From Tautonia marina (lineage in GTDB: Bacteria; Planctomycetota; Planctomycetia; Isosphaerales; Isosphaeraceae), in assembly GCF_009177065.1 (NCBI RefSeq), contig NZ_WEZF01000001.1, positions 310,001 to 374,000 on the forward strand: a stretch of DNA of 64,000 nucleotides. Reading direction: 5' to 3'. The translations under genes were made by a program, and so were the position numbers. Below are positions 1 to 8,824 of this stretch, piece by piece. Positions within the stretch are counted from its first letter, which is position 1. Every line of letters starts with the position of its first letter. The notes under the pieces were generated by a model, which saw nothing but the letters and a program-made list of their open reading frames with translations, searched no databases and had not been told where the DNA came from.

Positions 1-360
1 TGCCCGGAACCACTGGCCGAAGCGCAGCATCCCGGCCACCAACTGCGCCGCCCCGGCAATCAACACCAGCAGGCCGAGCATCTCCAGGCCATGCTGCTGA
101 ATTGCTTCGTAAACGATCACCGTGAGCCCGGCCGCCGGCCCGCTCACCTGCAACGGCGACCCGGCCAGGACGCCCACCACCAGCCCCCCCACAATCCCCG
201 TAATCAGGCCCGACGCCACCGGAGCCCCCGACGCAATCGCAATCCCCATGCACAGCGGCAACGCCACCAGGAACACCACGACCGAGGCCAGAAGATCGCT
301 CCCCAGCGTATCCCAGCGCTTCGGGGTCGAAGGTGATGGCGAAGATGAAGATTGGCTCAT
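1..360 (-). CDS. SulP-family anion transporter, N-terminal part (cut by window edge)
   Basis: The reverse strand from an ATG at 360 reads without a stop to the window edge (120 codons). After a Ser/Pro-rich start (MSQSSSSPSPSTPKRW) come hydrophobic Gly/Ala-rich segments, including LPLCMGIAIASGAPVASGL and GSPLQVSGPAAGLTVIVYEA. This matches the first membrane segments of SulP (SLC26-like) transporters, which move sulfate, bicarbonate or related anions across the inner membrane. The family is known to have about 10-14 membrane segments and often a C-terminal STAS domain; those parts lie outside the window, so substrate and completeness cannot be judged. Confidence 0.85.
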   Translation of the reverse strand, partial: MSQSSSSPSPSTPKRWDTLGSDLLASVVVFLVALPLCMGIAIASGAPVASGLITGIVGGLVVGVLAGSPLQVSGPAAGLTVIVYEAIQQHGLEMLGLLVLIAGAAQLVAGMLRFGQWFRA

Positions 361-948
361 CTGTTGTTATGCTCGATTTGGCGTGATGAACGGGACAACC
401 AGACGTTTTCATGCACGCACATTTCTTCTCTGGCTACCGAGCCCAGCCTGCGCTGGGCGAAGCCAAGGGAAGCAAGGTCACGTTCGATGATGCCCCTGGG
501 TCTGGAAAGGTTAAGGGTTGATCCTCGCAAGAACCTTCGATGCAAACAAGGCATACTTTGAGGCTCCCTCCACGTCCCCCCACCCCGACCACAAGCGCCA
601 TCCCCAGCCGCGCCGATTGAAATTTCCCTTCGAAAAATGGGCTGGCCCGTGTGAGAAATTCGTATTATCTCTCCTTTGGATACGTTTCGATCACCCGCGA
701 TCCGCCTCGCTGAAGCTCGACTTCCCTCGGCTCCCCAGGCTCGGCATCGCCTGTCGGGGCAAGCCCCGCCCTGCAACACCTCCCGACGCTCGACGAGACC
801 TTCCAGTCTCAAATGATGCGTCGCCCGGTTGCCCTGGGTGTCCCCGGTGGCTCGCTGTGCAATGCAGGGACACCCAGGAACAACCCACCATTGTTGAGTG
901 GAAGGTCTACGACCCACCACCGGCGCCGCTCCGCTCGGCCCCGGCCCA
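361..948. other. Intergenic region between divergent genes, one repeat copy
   Basis: No credible gene is seen in this gap. Open frames here lack family features and start signals. The only structured element is a degenerate copy of the dispersed palindromic repeat at 799-905. Promoters for the SulP gene (leftward) and the secreted protein at 1103 (rightward) must lie here or just downstream. Confidence 0.6.
799..905. repeat. Dispersed palindromic repeat (REPIN-like), degenerate copy
   Basis: The outer arms are CCTTCCAGTCTCAAATGATG at the left and the complement of CCTTCCACTCAACAATG at the right. Inside, CTGGGTGTCCC (834-844) pairs with GGGACACCCAG (867-877). Both the arm sequences and the CTGGGTG core recur in the copies at 2101 and 28983. 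Here the central CCGG stem has decayed, so this looks like an old copy. Confidence 0.7.
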
Positions 949-978
949 TCGACTTTCTCGCTTCGTCTCCTTTACAAT
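949..978 (+). promoter_or_regulatory. Possible sigma-70-type promoter for the gene at 1103
   Basis: TCGACT (949-954) and TACAAT (973-978) are separated by 18 bases, a fair match to -35 and -10 boxes. They would start a transcript near 985 with a leader of about 115 nt. This is sequence resemblance only; planctomycete promoters are poorly defined. Confidence 0.3.
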
Positions 979-1102
979 AATTCCGTTGAGATCGGAGCGC
1001 CTTGATTCCAGTCGTTCGCCCCCCCGGCTCGCCTCATCTCGCCTCACGCTTCGTTCTGAGCGGCGATTGTGCCGCATCTCGGCCCGACCGGAGGATTGAC
1101 CC

Positions 1103-2002
1103 ATGCGTCGGCTCCTTGTTTTGCCGTTCTGTCTGCTGATGGTCGGTTCCGCCTCGGCACAGAGCTTCGCCCCGGCGCAGTCGCGGGCAGCCGAGCCTCC
1201 CCCGCAACAGGCCCGCGTCGCTCCCCTCGGAACGCAACTCGGCGGTCCGATGGAACTCAACACCAATCTGCTCAACAGCGGCATGCCCGTTCCCGCACCT
1301 CTCGGAGCGATGGCCGACGCTGCCGAACTTCCCGGCCTGATCTCGGCGCGCGTTCCGACTGCCGGCGCGCTGGTCACGGTCCCTCCTGCCGCCGTCGCCT
1401 CCGGCGTCCGGCTCTACACCTACACCAATCCCCAGGGCGGTCTGGAATCGGTCGCCTACGACCCCTCGACCGGCGCGACCATCGTCTACGACCAGACCAT
1501 CTCTTACAGCCTCCAGAACCAGCGGCTCCGGGCCGGGCAGGGGGCCACCCCTCGCGTCGGCTCCAGCGCCGCGGACGGCATCGTCAATAACCCGAGCTTC
1601 AGCCTCCAGCCCGGCCGAGCGGACCCTCAGAGCGGCATTCCTCTGCTGAACCAGGCGTTCCCCTCGTACAACTCCCGAACCAACCTCGGCCTCGGTGCCT
1701 CGCCAAGCTACGGCACCCCTTCGCCCTTCTCCGGCAGCCCCATGAACACCCTGGGACTCGGCTCCGGCTCGACTCCCTCTCCCTTTGCCGGGACTCCCAT
1801 GGGCACCTTTGGTGCCGGCAGCGGCGGCGCGATCTCCTCGCCCTTCTCCGGGACACCGATGGGAACCCTCGGCGGCACCTCCTTCGGCGGCTCCACCGGC
1901 GGCGGCAACTCCCTCGGTGGCGGCACGTCGCTCGGCGGCGGTGGTGCGCTCGGTGGCGGTACCTCACTCGGAGGTGGTGGTTCGCTCGGCGGCAACCCGT
2001 GA
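1103..2002 (+). CDS. Secreted low-complexity protein with Gly-rich C-terminus
   Basis: 299 residues. A clear signal peptide (MRRLLVLPFCLLMVGSASAQ) precedes a Pro/Ala-rich section. The middle, about residues 90-140, has an ordinary composition (LYTYTNPQGGLESVAYDPSTG). From about residue 195 a loose repeat of the form GTPSPFSGTPMGTLG occurs several times, followed by a tail of GGG/SLGGG units. GAGGATTGACCC before the ATG gives a plausible ribosome site. I do not recognise the family; the tail is what one expects of an extracellular or cell-surface structural protein. Neighbouring genes give no functional hint. The gene is real by its codon pattern and signal peptide; the function is unknown. 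Confidence 0.75.
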   Translation: MRRLLVLPFCLLMVGSASAQSFAPAQSRAAEPPPQQARVAPLGTQLGGPMELNTNLLNSGMPVPAPLGAMADAAELPGLISARVPTAGALVTVPPAAVASGVRLYTYTNPQGGLESVAYDPSTGATIVYDQTISYSLQNQRLRAGQGATPRVGSSAADGIVNNPSFSLQPGRADPQSGIPLLNQAFPSYNSRTNLGLGASPSYGTPSPFSGSPMNTLGLGSGSTPSPFAGTPMGTFGAGSGGAISSPFSGTPMGTLGGTSFGGSTGGGNSLGGGTSLGGGGALGGGTSLGGGGSLGGNP

Positions 2003-2100
2003 GTTCCGGTCAGCCATTGACGATACCGTGTCCCCCAGGCCACCACCGCGAGGTCTGTCGACGCGGGCGATTCACGGACGCGCGCACCTCCTATCGACCG

Positions 2101-2212
2101 CTTCCACCCTCAAATGATGCATTGCCCTTGCCTGGGTGCCCTTGCCTGGGTGGCCCCGGTTGGCGAGCCACCGGGGCCACCCAGGAAAAACCCACCATTA
2201 TAGAGTGGAAGG
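2101..2212. repeat. Dispersed palindromic repeat (REPIN-like), single-hairpin copy
   Basis: It begins CTTCCACCCTCAAATGATG and ends with the complement of CCTTCCACTCTATAATG. The core at 2146-2184 is a near-perfect palindrome: CTGGGTGGCCCCGGT, then TGGCGAGCC, then ACCGGGGCCACCCAG. It carries one central hairpin instead of two. A 13-base stretch (CTTGCCTGGGTG) is duplicated on the left side. The two ends of this copy define the two different end types found in the longer copies. Confidence 0.85.
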
Positions 2213-2219
2213 CCTACTC

Positions 2220-2247
2220 CTGTCGGCTGTCGGCTGTCGGCTGTCGG
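2220..2247. repeat. Tandem 7-base repeat, four units
   Basis: CTGTCGG is repeated four times without change. It sits 7 bases after the palindromic repeat. It is non-coding and probably prone to slippage. Confidence 0.8.
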
Positions 2248-2825
2248 TGGCCAAATCGCTTGCCTTCGAAGCCAAAGACGCAAGGATCCAAAAACCACGG
2301 CTCCCATGTTCTCGTCGAATGGATCGTGGAGGCGCAGGCTCCGTCCGCTCGATCCTGTCGCGATCGCACGAGGCCTCACTCGTTTCGATCGCAAAACCAA
2401 GGGAGCCTGCCCCGAACCTTGAGCGCGTCCCCCTGCGTCCTGATCTCAAAGACCTTGCCCCACCACGATCAACGCTCGCTGTCCGAGGCACCACCCGATC
2501 GACTCCCGCCCGAGCCGCCGGGCACGCAAACTGCACACCCTTTCTTTCCCAGGCCGGTGAGATTATCTGACTGGCCTGAAGCAAAAAACCCCCGAGAGTC
2601 CCGCAACCACGATTTGGAACCCGTTCCGGCCAAACTTCCGGGGCGGATCGATCTTGCGAGACCGGACAATTTGACCGATTTTCCGGAACTTTAGCAAAAT
2701 CACTGGATCACCCAAACTCTAGAAGTTATATACTGGAGCAGACCTCGGCTCCGGGTCGTGGTGGTTTGGCTCCGGGTCGAAGGTAATCGAGTCAGGTTTA
2801 GAACAACCCGAGGAGCGCGCAGCAA

Positions 2826-3389
2826 ATGTCCTTCCGAATGATTCTGGGTGCCGCCGCGGCGGCCGCCCTTGTTGCTTCGTCGGCCAACGCCCAGTCGAAG
2901 CAGATGCCAACCCCGCAGGCCCCCGGCAAGGCGGCCCCGGCCGCTCAGGCTCCGGTGGCTCCCTCCAAGGTCGCCCCCGCTCCGGCTCCTCAGGCTCCTG
3001 CCAAGGCTGCTCCGGCCCCGGCCCCTCAGGCTCCTGCCAAGGCTGCCCCGGCCCCGGCTCCTCAGGCTCCGGCCAAGGCTGCCCCGGCTCCGGCTCCTCA
3101 GGCTCCTGCGAAGGCTGCCCCGGCTCCTGCCCCGCAGGCTCCTGCGAAGGCTGCCCCGGCCCCGGCTCCTCAGGCTCCTGCCAAGGCTGCTCCGGCCCCG
3201 GCCCCTCAGGCTCCTGCCAAGGCTGCCCCGGCCCCGGCTCCTCAGGCTCCTGCCAAGGCTGCCCCGGCCCCGGCTCCTCAGGCTCCGGCCAAGGCTGCCC
3301 CGGCTCCGGCTCCTCAGGCTCCTGCCAAGGTTGCCCCGGCCCCGGCTCCTGCCCCCCAGGCTCCGGCCAAGGCGACCGGCCAGTACTGA
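2826..3389 (+). CDS. Secreted Ala/Pro/Lys repeat protein
   Basis: 187 residues. The signal peptide MSFRMILGAAAAAALVASSANAQ is followed by a mature part built almost only of a 12-residue unit, APAPAPQAPAKA, in about ten near-identical copies plus one variant unit with an extra AP. The DNA repeats with a 36-base period from about 2969 to 3372. Such Pro/Ala/Lys-rich repeats are seen in extended wall- or envelope-spanning spacers and in histone-H1-like tails. Because a signal peptide is present, an envelope role is more likely than DNA binding. The regular Lys every 12 residues gives a strong positive charge. Copy number may vary between strains. Confidence 0.75.
   Translation: MSFRMILGAAAAAALVASSANAQSKQMPTPQAPGKAAPAAQAPVAPSKVAPAPAPQAPAKAAPAPAPQAPAKAAPAPAPQAPAKAAPAPAPQAPAKAAPAPAPQAPAKAAPAPAPQAPAKAAPAPAPQAPAKAAPAPAPQAPAKAAPAPAPQAPAKAAPAPAPQAPAKVAPAPAPAPQAPAKATGQY
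2969..3372 (+). repeat. Coding 36-base tandem repeat
   Basis: About eleven units encode the APAPAPQAPAKA peptide. Units differ mainly at third codon positions (CCG/CCT, GCC/GCG/GCT), so they are older than the last expansion, although some runs of units are identical. Confidence 0.85.
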
Positions 3390-3608
3390 GTTCCTCGCCG
3401 GAACATCCCGGCGACCATCCGCTCCATCGTCTCGATGCGCCCAGTTCCGGGAGATTCGTTCTCCGGGGCCTGGGCGTTTCTCGTTGCGCCGCGTCCATCG
3501 GGTGACGGGTCGAGTCGATCGTCTGTATCATGGCGAGCCGTCGGGCCGATCAACCCGCGCGTGCCGTCGAAATCACCAGATGGTCATCAATGAATGAGGG
3601 AGCAACGG

Positions 3609-5072
3609 ATGATGCGATGGTTCTTGCCGGTGCTCGGTTTGCTCGTCCTGCCCGCGCCGATTCAGGCCGCTCCGCCAGACCCTTCTCGGCCGCACATCGT
3701 CCTGATTCTGCTCGATGATCTCGGCTTCGGCGATCTCGGCTGCAACAATCCCGACGCGAAAACCGTCACCCCCCGCATCGACTCCTTTGCCTCCGAAGGG
3801 CTTCGCTTCACCGATGCCCACGCCCCCGGCTCCGTCTGCGTTCCCTCGCGCTATGGCCTGCTCACCGGCCGAGACCCCTGGCGCGCCTCGCTCGACTGGC
3901 AACGCGAGGCGATCATCGACGCCGACCGACTGACCCTCCCGTCCCTGCTCCAAGACGCCGGTTACACGACCGCCATGGTCGGCAAGTGGCACCAGGGGTT
4001 CGACGGCGGCATCGACTTCGCGTACGACCAGCCCTTGACCGGCGGGCCCGTCGATCGCGGCTTCGACACGTTTTTCGGCATGCACGCCTCGCTCGACATC
4101 CCCCCGTACTTTTACATCAACGGCTCCTCCGTCGTCGCGGCCCCGACCCTCACCATCGACGACCACTTCAGCCCCGCCCCCTGGTCCCGCATTCAGGGGG
4201 CCTTCTGGCGAGCCGGTCCCATCGCCCCCGGCTTCGTCATGGAGCAGGTCCTCCCCCGCTTCACCGACGAGGCGATCGCCTCGCTCGACCGCTTCGCCAC
4301 CGACCACCCCGATGACCCGAGCTTCCTCTATCTCGCCCTGACCGCTCCTCACACCCCCTGGCTCCCCGACGATCGCTTCCTCGACCTTGGCGAGGCCGAA
4401 CTCTACGGAGCCTTCGTGGCTCACGTCGATCTCGAGGTCGGCCGCGTCCTCGATGCCCTCGACCGCCTCGGCCGCCGCGACGAGACCCTCGTCATCCTCG
4501 CCAGCGACAACGGCCCGGTCTGGGACCCGAAGGACATCGACCGCACCGGCCACCGCGCCACCGGCCCCTTCCGCGGCATGAAGGGGGATGCCTGGGAAGG
4601 CGGCCACCGCGTCCCCTTTCTCGTGCGATGGCCCGGCCAGACTCCTGAAGGGACCATCACCGACGCCCTGCTCAGCTTCACCGACCTGCTCGCCACCTTC
4701 GCCGCCATCGTCGGGCGCGACCTGCCCGACGACGCCGGAGAAGACAGCTTCAACCTCCTCCCCATCTGGCGCGGCCAGCCCCTCGACCGCCCCATCCGCG
4801 AGACGCTCGTCACCCAATCCTCCTCCGGCGTCCTCGCCGTCCGCCGCGGCCCCTGGAAGCTCATCCCTACGCTCGGCAGCGCCGGCTTCTCCCTCCCCCG
4901 CCGCCTCGACCCCGCGCCCGACGGCCCCACCGGCCAGCTCTACCACCTCGCCACCGACCCCTCCGAGCAGCACAACCGCTTCGCCGATCACCCCGAGATC
5001 GTCGCCGAGCTCACCTCCTTGCTCGACCACCTCCGCGCTTCCGGCCGCTCCCGGCCCCGCTCCGCCGAGTGA
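3609..5072 (+). CDS. Cys-type sulfatase (arylsulfatase family), secreted
   Basis: 487 residues from the ATG at 3609, chosen because GAGGGAG lies 5-10 bases upstream and a signal peptide follows directly (MMRWFLPVLGLLVLPAPIQA). IVLILLDDLGFGDLG (Asp36/Asp37) supplies metal ligands. C77-V-P-S-R81 is the sulfatase signature whose Cys must be converted to formylglycine. VGKWHQG and ASDNGPVWD carry further conserved active-site residues. The family hydrolyses sulfate esters, and planctomycetes use large sets of them on sulfated polysaccharides. No formylglycine-generating enzyme, glycosidase or sulfate transporter is adjacent, so the substrate is unknown. The gene stands alone, converging with the PEP-CTERM gene. 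Confidence 0.93.
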   Translation: MMRWFLPVLGLLVLPAPIQAAPPDPSRPHIVLILLDDLGFGDLGCNNPDAKTVTPRIDSFASEGLRFTDAHAPGSVCVPSRYGLLTGRDPWRASLDWQREAIIDADRLTLPSLLQDAGYTTAMVGKWHQGFDGGIDFAYDQPLTGGPVDRGFDTFFGMHASLDIPPYFYINGSSVVAAPTLTIDDHFSPAPWSRIQGAFWRAGPIAPGFVMEQVLPRFTDEAIASLDRFATDHPDDPSFLYLALTAPHTPWLPDDRFLDLGEAELYGAFVAHVDLEVGRVLDALDRLGRRDETLVILASDNGPVWDPKDIDRTGHRATGPFRGMKGDAWEGGHRVPFLVRWPGQTPEGTITDALLSFTDLLATFAAIVGRDLPDDAGEDSFNLLPIWRGQPLDRPIRETLVTQSSSGVLAVRRGPWKLIPTLGSAGFSLPRRLDPAPDGPTGQLYHLATDPSEQHNRFADHPEIVAELTSLLDHLRASGRSRPRSAE

Positions 5073-5154
5073 CCCCCCATCCTCCCGCGTTTCCTCCCTC
5101 GCGACCCGTTGCCCGTCCGGCCGCTGCCGGGCGGGACGGATCGCCTCGGATCGA

Positions 5155-5829
5155 TCAGGAACCGGCCGGAACCACGTCCCTCCGACGCCGGGCCACGATC
5201 GCCCGGCCCGCCGCCAGCCCGATCAGGCCGACGCCCAGGGCGACCAGGCTCGGCGGCTCCGGGATCACCCCCGCCCGGATCGCCGCCGTGAACGTCGCCG
5301 AATCGGCAAAGGAGGAGAAGCTCAAGGTCCCGAGGGTCGTCCCGAAGACCCGGTTCGAGTTGCCGAACGGCGAGCCGGCACTCGCAATCGGGCCGATCGC
5401 CGATTGTAGGTCGTAATCGATCAATTCCGGGGCAAAGAGGCCGAGTAAACCAACAAGCTGGGTCGAGCTGCCGAAGGAGATCGCTCCCGACCCGCCGAGA
5501 TTCGGCAATTGCGTATCGGATTGCACGAACATGACCTCGGTGAATTGAGCGGTGCCGATTCCCCCGATCGAGACGAAGGCCGGATCGGCGGAGACAAGGT
5601 ATCGACCTTGGCTGGACGGTCCTCCCACGTCGGCCGTCTCGACCGTTGCGAACAGGGTCAGCTCGGCGTCGGTGAATGTCTCACTGCCGATGCGTCCTGA
5701 GGCGATGGTTGAGAAGGTGAAGGTGATCGGTTCGGCCCTCGCCTCCAGGGGGTGCCAGCCAGCCGACCCTGCCAGCACGGCCAGCGCGACGACAATCGGA
5801 AATCGGTGCAAGATACGATGGTGCATCAT
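5155..5829 (-). CDS. PEP-CTERM sorting-domain protein
   Basis: 224 residues. A long signal peptide (about residues 8-32) is followed by a Ser/Gly/Thr-rich secreted domain, then at the C-terminus VIPEPPSLVALGVGLIGLAA and an Arg-rich tail (RAIVARRRR). This tripartite end is the PEP-CTERM signal recognised by exosortase, which cleaves and anchors such proteins at the cell surface. AAGGAG lies about 10 bases before the double ATG. The mature domain belongs to no family I can name. No exosortase gene is in the window. Confidence 0.9.
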   Translation of the reverse strand: MMHHRILHRFPIVVALAVLAGSAGWHPLEARAEPITFTFSTIASGRIGSETFTDAELTLFATVETADVGGPSSQGRYLVSADPAFVSIGGIGTAQFTEVMFVQSDTQLPNLGGSGAISFGSSTQLVGLLGLFAPELIDYDLQSAIGPIASAGSPFGNSNRVFGTTLGTLSFSSFADSATFTAAIRAGVIPEPPSLVALGVGLIGLAAGRAIVARRRRDVVPAGS

Positions 5830-5997
5830 CTCGAAAACTCCTTATAAACAGAGTACAGACACAACGAACCTCATCGCCCATCACTTCCCGACGGAACAGC
5901 CCGCCGGCGCTGGGGATGGATCACAACAATGGGGGAAGCAGAATGGATGCTCAGCAAGGCACACGGGCGGCCTCTCACGCCGGCCCCCGCACCGAAC

Positions 5998-7161
5998 TTA
6001 TCGCCAGTTGAGAATGGCATGATACCGGTACGGATCGCTCGTCGGTGTCAGCGAGACAATCCCGTTCTTGCGCGAGATCCCCGCCGCCGGGAATCGGACC
6101 ACTGAATACCGGTTCTGCAGGTTCGTGTTCAAACCCCGGTAGAACTGCACCCCCACCATCAGCGAGCCGTCGGGCGACCACACCGGCTGGCTCACATAGT
6201 TCGACGACTTCCCCTTCGTGGCGATCGCCCGGATCATCCCGGACACCGGATGAACGGCATAGGTCCCCACGGCCTGTTCGTTCCCGACGAAGTTCCCGTT
6301 GAAAAACGCGATCTCCGACCCGTTCGGCGCCCACCTCGGGTACGTCGCGCTGAGGCCCGTGACCAGGCGATCGACGAGCACGCGGTCGATACCGGTCGCA
6401 ACCTCATAAGTCCGCAAGGCCCGCTGCGAGGAACCATCGGGGTAGGACTGACTGCCGATATACGCGACCGTCCCGCCGTCGGGGCTCCAGGAGTGCTGAT
6501 AGGTAGAGAGAGAGGACACGTTGAACCGCTCGGGGATGACGGGCTCGAAGTCGGCGAGGGTCACCGAGTCCTCAAGCCGCTCGAAGGGGGAAGAAAGCAC
6601 GACCAGCTCGGTAGACGAGATCCTCGTCGTGCTCTCCTCGAACGTTGGGCCGTCAAAATACATCCGGCTGACGATCAAGGAGGCGAACGAATCGTCCGGG
6701 CTCGTCGGCAGCGTCATCCTGCCGAGGCTCACGAGGACCCCCGGCTCCGCCTCATACGGCTGCGCCGAGAGCCGCCTCCAGACCACGCCCCCCTGGCCGT
6801 CGGGCGCGAAGGCGAACAGGTGAGAGAGGAACTCGTCCCCCACCTGAGCCTTGAGGTTCGTCAGGAACCATTGCACGCGGGGCGAGGCCGGGTCGAACGG
6901 GTCGAGCGGGTAGGTCCCGACGCTCGGCCCGGCGATCTCACCGATCTCCGAGTAGGGCGCAGACGCCGTGAATCCGCCCGGCACGAGGCTCACCCGGTTC
7001 GAGCCGTCGGGGTTCATCGACCAGAGTTCCTTCACCTGATACGGCTGGTCCACCACCCAGGTGATGCGGGCCTGCCCCCACGCCGGGGCCGCCGTCGCGA
7101 TCAGGCCGATCAGAGCCATCGGCAGCGCCAGGGCGCGTCGCCGCGTTGTCCATCGAGTCAT
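5998..7161 (-). CDS. Secreted TolB-like (PD40) beta-propeller protein
   Basis: 387 residues. A signal peptide (LALPMALIGLIATAAPAWG) is followed by repeated propeller-blade motifs: LWSMNPDGSNR, WSPDGGTVAYIG, WAPNGSEIAFFNG and WSPDGSLMVGV. PD40/TolB-like propellers usually bind proteins or peptides in the periplasm. The ATG at 7161 overlaps the stop of the kinase gene by one base (TGATG), so translation is probably coupled; a TTG at 7164 is the alternative start. Its place as third gene after a sigma factor and a kinase suggests it acts as an extracytoplasmic sensor or target of that pair. The function is inferred. Confidence 0.85.
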   Translation of the reverse strand: MTRWTTRRRALALPMALIGLIATAAPAWGQARITWVVDQPYQVKELWSMNPDGSNRVSLVPGGFTASAPYSEIGEIAGPSVGTYPLDPFDPASPRVQWFLTNLKAQVGDEFLSHLFAFAPDGQGGVVWRRLSAQPYEAEPGVLVSLGRMTLPTSPDDSFASLIVSRMYFDGPTFEESTTRISSTELVVLSSPFERLEDSVTLADFEPVIPERFNVSSLSTYQHSWSPDGGTVAYIGSQSYPDGSSQRALRTYEVATGIDRVLVDRLVTGLSATYPRWAPNGSEIAFFNGNFVGNEQAVGTYAVHPVSGMIRAIATKGKSSNYVSQPVWSPDGSLMVGVQFYRGLNTNLQNRYSVVRFPAAGISRKNGIVSLTPTSDPYRYHAILNWR

Positions 7162-8819
7162 CAATCGTCCTCCGTTTCTGGTTCAAGAGGGGGGTCGAGA
7201 AGCAGTCTCGGCGTTCTGGCCGCCGACTCCGCCCGCTTCGCAACAACGCGCGAGCGGTCGGCCACGAACGCCAGGCCATAGAGAACGGTCAGGGTGAGGA
7301 AGATGACGGTGAAGAAGGTGTGATAAGCAACGCTCAGTGCCTGGTCGTCCCAGGTGTACGCTCCGCCGGCATCGATCCTGAAGAAACCGATCTGGAAGCC
7401 GACGAAAAACAGGAATAGACTCAGCCCCAGACCGATTCCGAGCGGGATCACCCGTCGGTAGCCCCAGAGCGTGGCCCAGCCGACCACCGCCGTCGGGCCG
7501 TAGGCGAGGCCGATCCACTTCAGCAGGAACCATGCAAAGCCCTCGGGCCGGGGGGCCGGGATCTTGCCCAGGGCCAGCAAGAGCAGGCCGGACGCGGCGT
7601 AGAGCGTCAGCATCAGGCCGATCCCCAGCGCGTACCGGCCGGCGTCGCGGACGCGGTCGGGCCGCCGGGCCCACAGGGAAAAGCGGTGGCCAAGACTCGC
7701 AGGCCGCGCGACGATCGGCTCGCCCCGGAGCCAGCGGTCGAGGTCGTCGGCCAGTTCGGCGGCCGACTCGTACCGGTCGCGCGGGTCCTTCTCCAGGCAC
7801 TTCAGGCAGACGGTCCGCAAGTCCCGGTCGACCGGCCCGTCGGGGCTGCTCGGAGGATCGGGCGGGCGATTGCGAACCTGTTCGAGCGTTTCCAGCGGCG
7901 TCGCGCCACGAAAGGGCGGCCGGCCGGTGAGCAGGGCATACAGCACCGCCCCCAGGCCATAGATGTCGGTGGCGATCGTCACGTCGCCCCGGTCCGACGC
8001 CGCCTGCTCGGGGGCCATGTACGGGGGAGAGCCGATCAGGTCGCCGGTCCTCGTCAACGACTGCTCGGCGTCGAGGTCGCGGGCCAGGCCGAAGTCGGCG
8101 ACCATCGGCTCCCCCTCGGCGTCGAGCAGGATGTTCGAGGGCTTCAAATCCCGATGCAGGATGCCCCGCCGGTGAGCGTGGTGCACGGCTCGCGCCACCT
8201 TCGCCACCGCCCGAGCCGCGGCCTGAGGGTTGCCCCGGAACCGTTCGAAATGATCGTCGAGCCCGCCGCCGGGGCAGTACTTCATCGAGAAGTATGGCAG
8301 CCCGCGCTCCTCTCCCACCTCATAGACCGGCACGATGTTCGGGTGATCGAGCCGAGAGACCGCCTCGGCCTCGGCCCGGAACCGCCGCAGCTCGGCGTCC
8401 GCGGCGAACTCTCCGGCCAGGATCATTTTGATCGCCACCGGCCGGCTCACCTGCGCCTGCGAAGCCTCGTAGACGACCCCCATCCCCCCCCGGCCCAGCT
8501 CCCGCAGTAGCCGGAACCGCCCGAACTGTTCCCCCTCCTCCAGCCGGATCGCCGGACGGTCGCGGCCTAGGGTGCCACTGACCACCGAACAGCCCAGGTC
8601 GGCCAGCAGCACCAGCGCCGGCAGCAGCCTGCGGAGCGTCTCGGCATGCTCGGGGTGGGCGGCCAGCACGGCCGCCTCGTCGATCCGCCCCCCTTGTTCC
8701 AGTTGCCGGGTCAATGCGTCGATCAGCCGGCCGACCTCCGGGTCGGGCGTCCGGTCCGAGACGCTGGGAGGGTCGTCGTCTCCATCTTCCGAAAGGGTCA
8801 GTCGAAGGGGGGTATTCAT
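7161..8819 (-). CDS. Membrane-anchored Ser/Thr protein kinase
   Basis: 552 residues from the ATG at 8819; the frame stays open further upstream but that part overlaps the sigma gene and has no kinase features. An N-terminal helical region (about 1-95) is typical of planctomycete kinases. The kinase domain follows: GRGGMGVVYEA (ATP loop), VAIKM (ATP-binding Lys), HRDLKPSNIL (catalytic loop), DFGLAR and APEQ, so all catalytic residues are present. After the domain there are about four membrane segments (from about residue 400, e.g. GIGLMLTLYAASGLLLLALG) and a short cytoplasmic tail. No extracellular sensor domain is visible apart from the loops. The gene starts 5 bases after the ECF sigma gene. 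Confidence 0.93.
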   Translation of the reverse strand: MNTPLRLTLSEDGDDDPPSVSDRTPDPEVGRLIDALTRQLEQGGRIDEAAVLAAHPEHAETLRRLLPALVLLADLGCSVVSGTLGRDRPAIRLEEGEQFGRFRLLRELGRGGMGVVYEASQAQVSRPVAIKMILAGEFAADAELRRFRAEAEAVSRLDHPNIVPVYEVGEERGLPYFSMKYCPGGGLDDHFERFRGNPQAAARAVAKVARAVHHAHRRGILHRDLKPSNILLDAEGEPMVADFGLARDLDAEQSLTRTGDLIGSPPYMAPEQAASDRGDVTIATDIYGLGAVLYALLTGRPPFRGATPLETLEQVRNRPPDPPSSPDGPVDRDLRTVCLKCLEKDPRDRYESAAELADDLDRWLRGEPIVARPASLGHRFSLWARRPDRVRDAGRYALGIGLMLTLYAASGLLLLALGKIPAPRPEGFAWFLLKWIGLAYGPTAVVGWATLWGYRRVIPLGIGLGLSLFLFFVGFQIGFFRIDAGGAYTWDDQALSVAYHTFFTVIFLTLTVLYGLAFVADRSRVVAKRAESAARTPRLLLDPPLEPETEDD

Positions 8820-8824
8820 GCGGG

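Larger units (their letters stand above)
2003..2825. other. Intergenic region with two repeats
   Basis: About 820 bases without a convincing gene. It holds a palindromic repeat copy (2101-2212), a 7-base tandem repeat immediately downstream (2220-2247) and, near the end, TATACT at 2729-2734, a good -10-like box about 90 bases before the gene at 2826. No good -35 box is visible at the right spacing. Confidence 0.6.

Noticed and set aside
357-920. Frame of 187 codons upstream of the SulP gene on the minus strand
   Set aside because: It runs through a palindromic repeat and has no domain; the SulP gene start at 360 is clear.
2969-3372. Regular 36-base repeats that could look like a CRISPR array
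   Set aside because: There are no unique spacers; the repeats are head-to-tail and code for a continuous peptide with a signal sequence upstream.
3573-5030. Open frame of about 485 codons antisense to the sulfatase
   Set aside because: The product is low-complexity (Gly/Glu/Val) and opposite an intact sulfatase.
5110-5139. Hairpin between the sulfatase and PEP-CTERM genes
   Set aside because: CCGTCC and GGACGG pair but the inner stem is imperfect and no T-run is present; too weak to list as a terminator.
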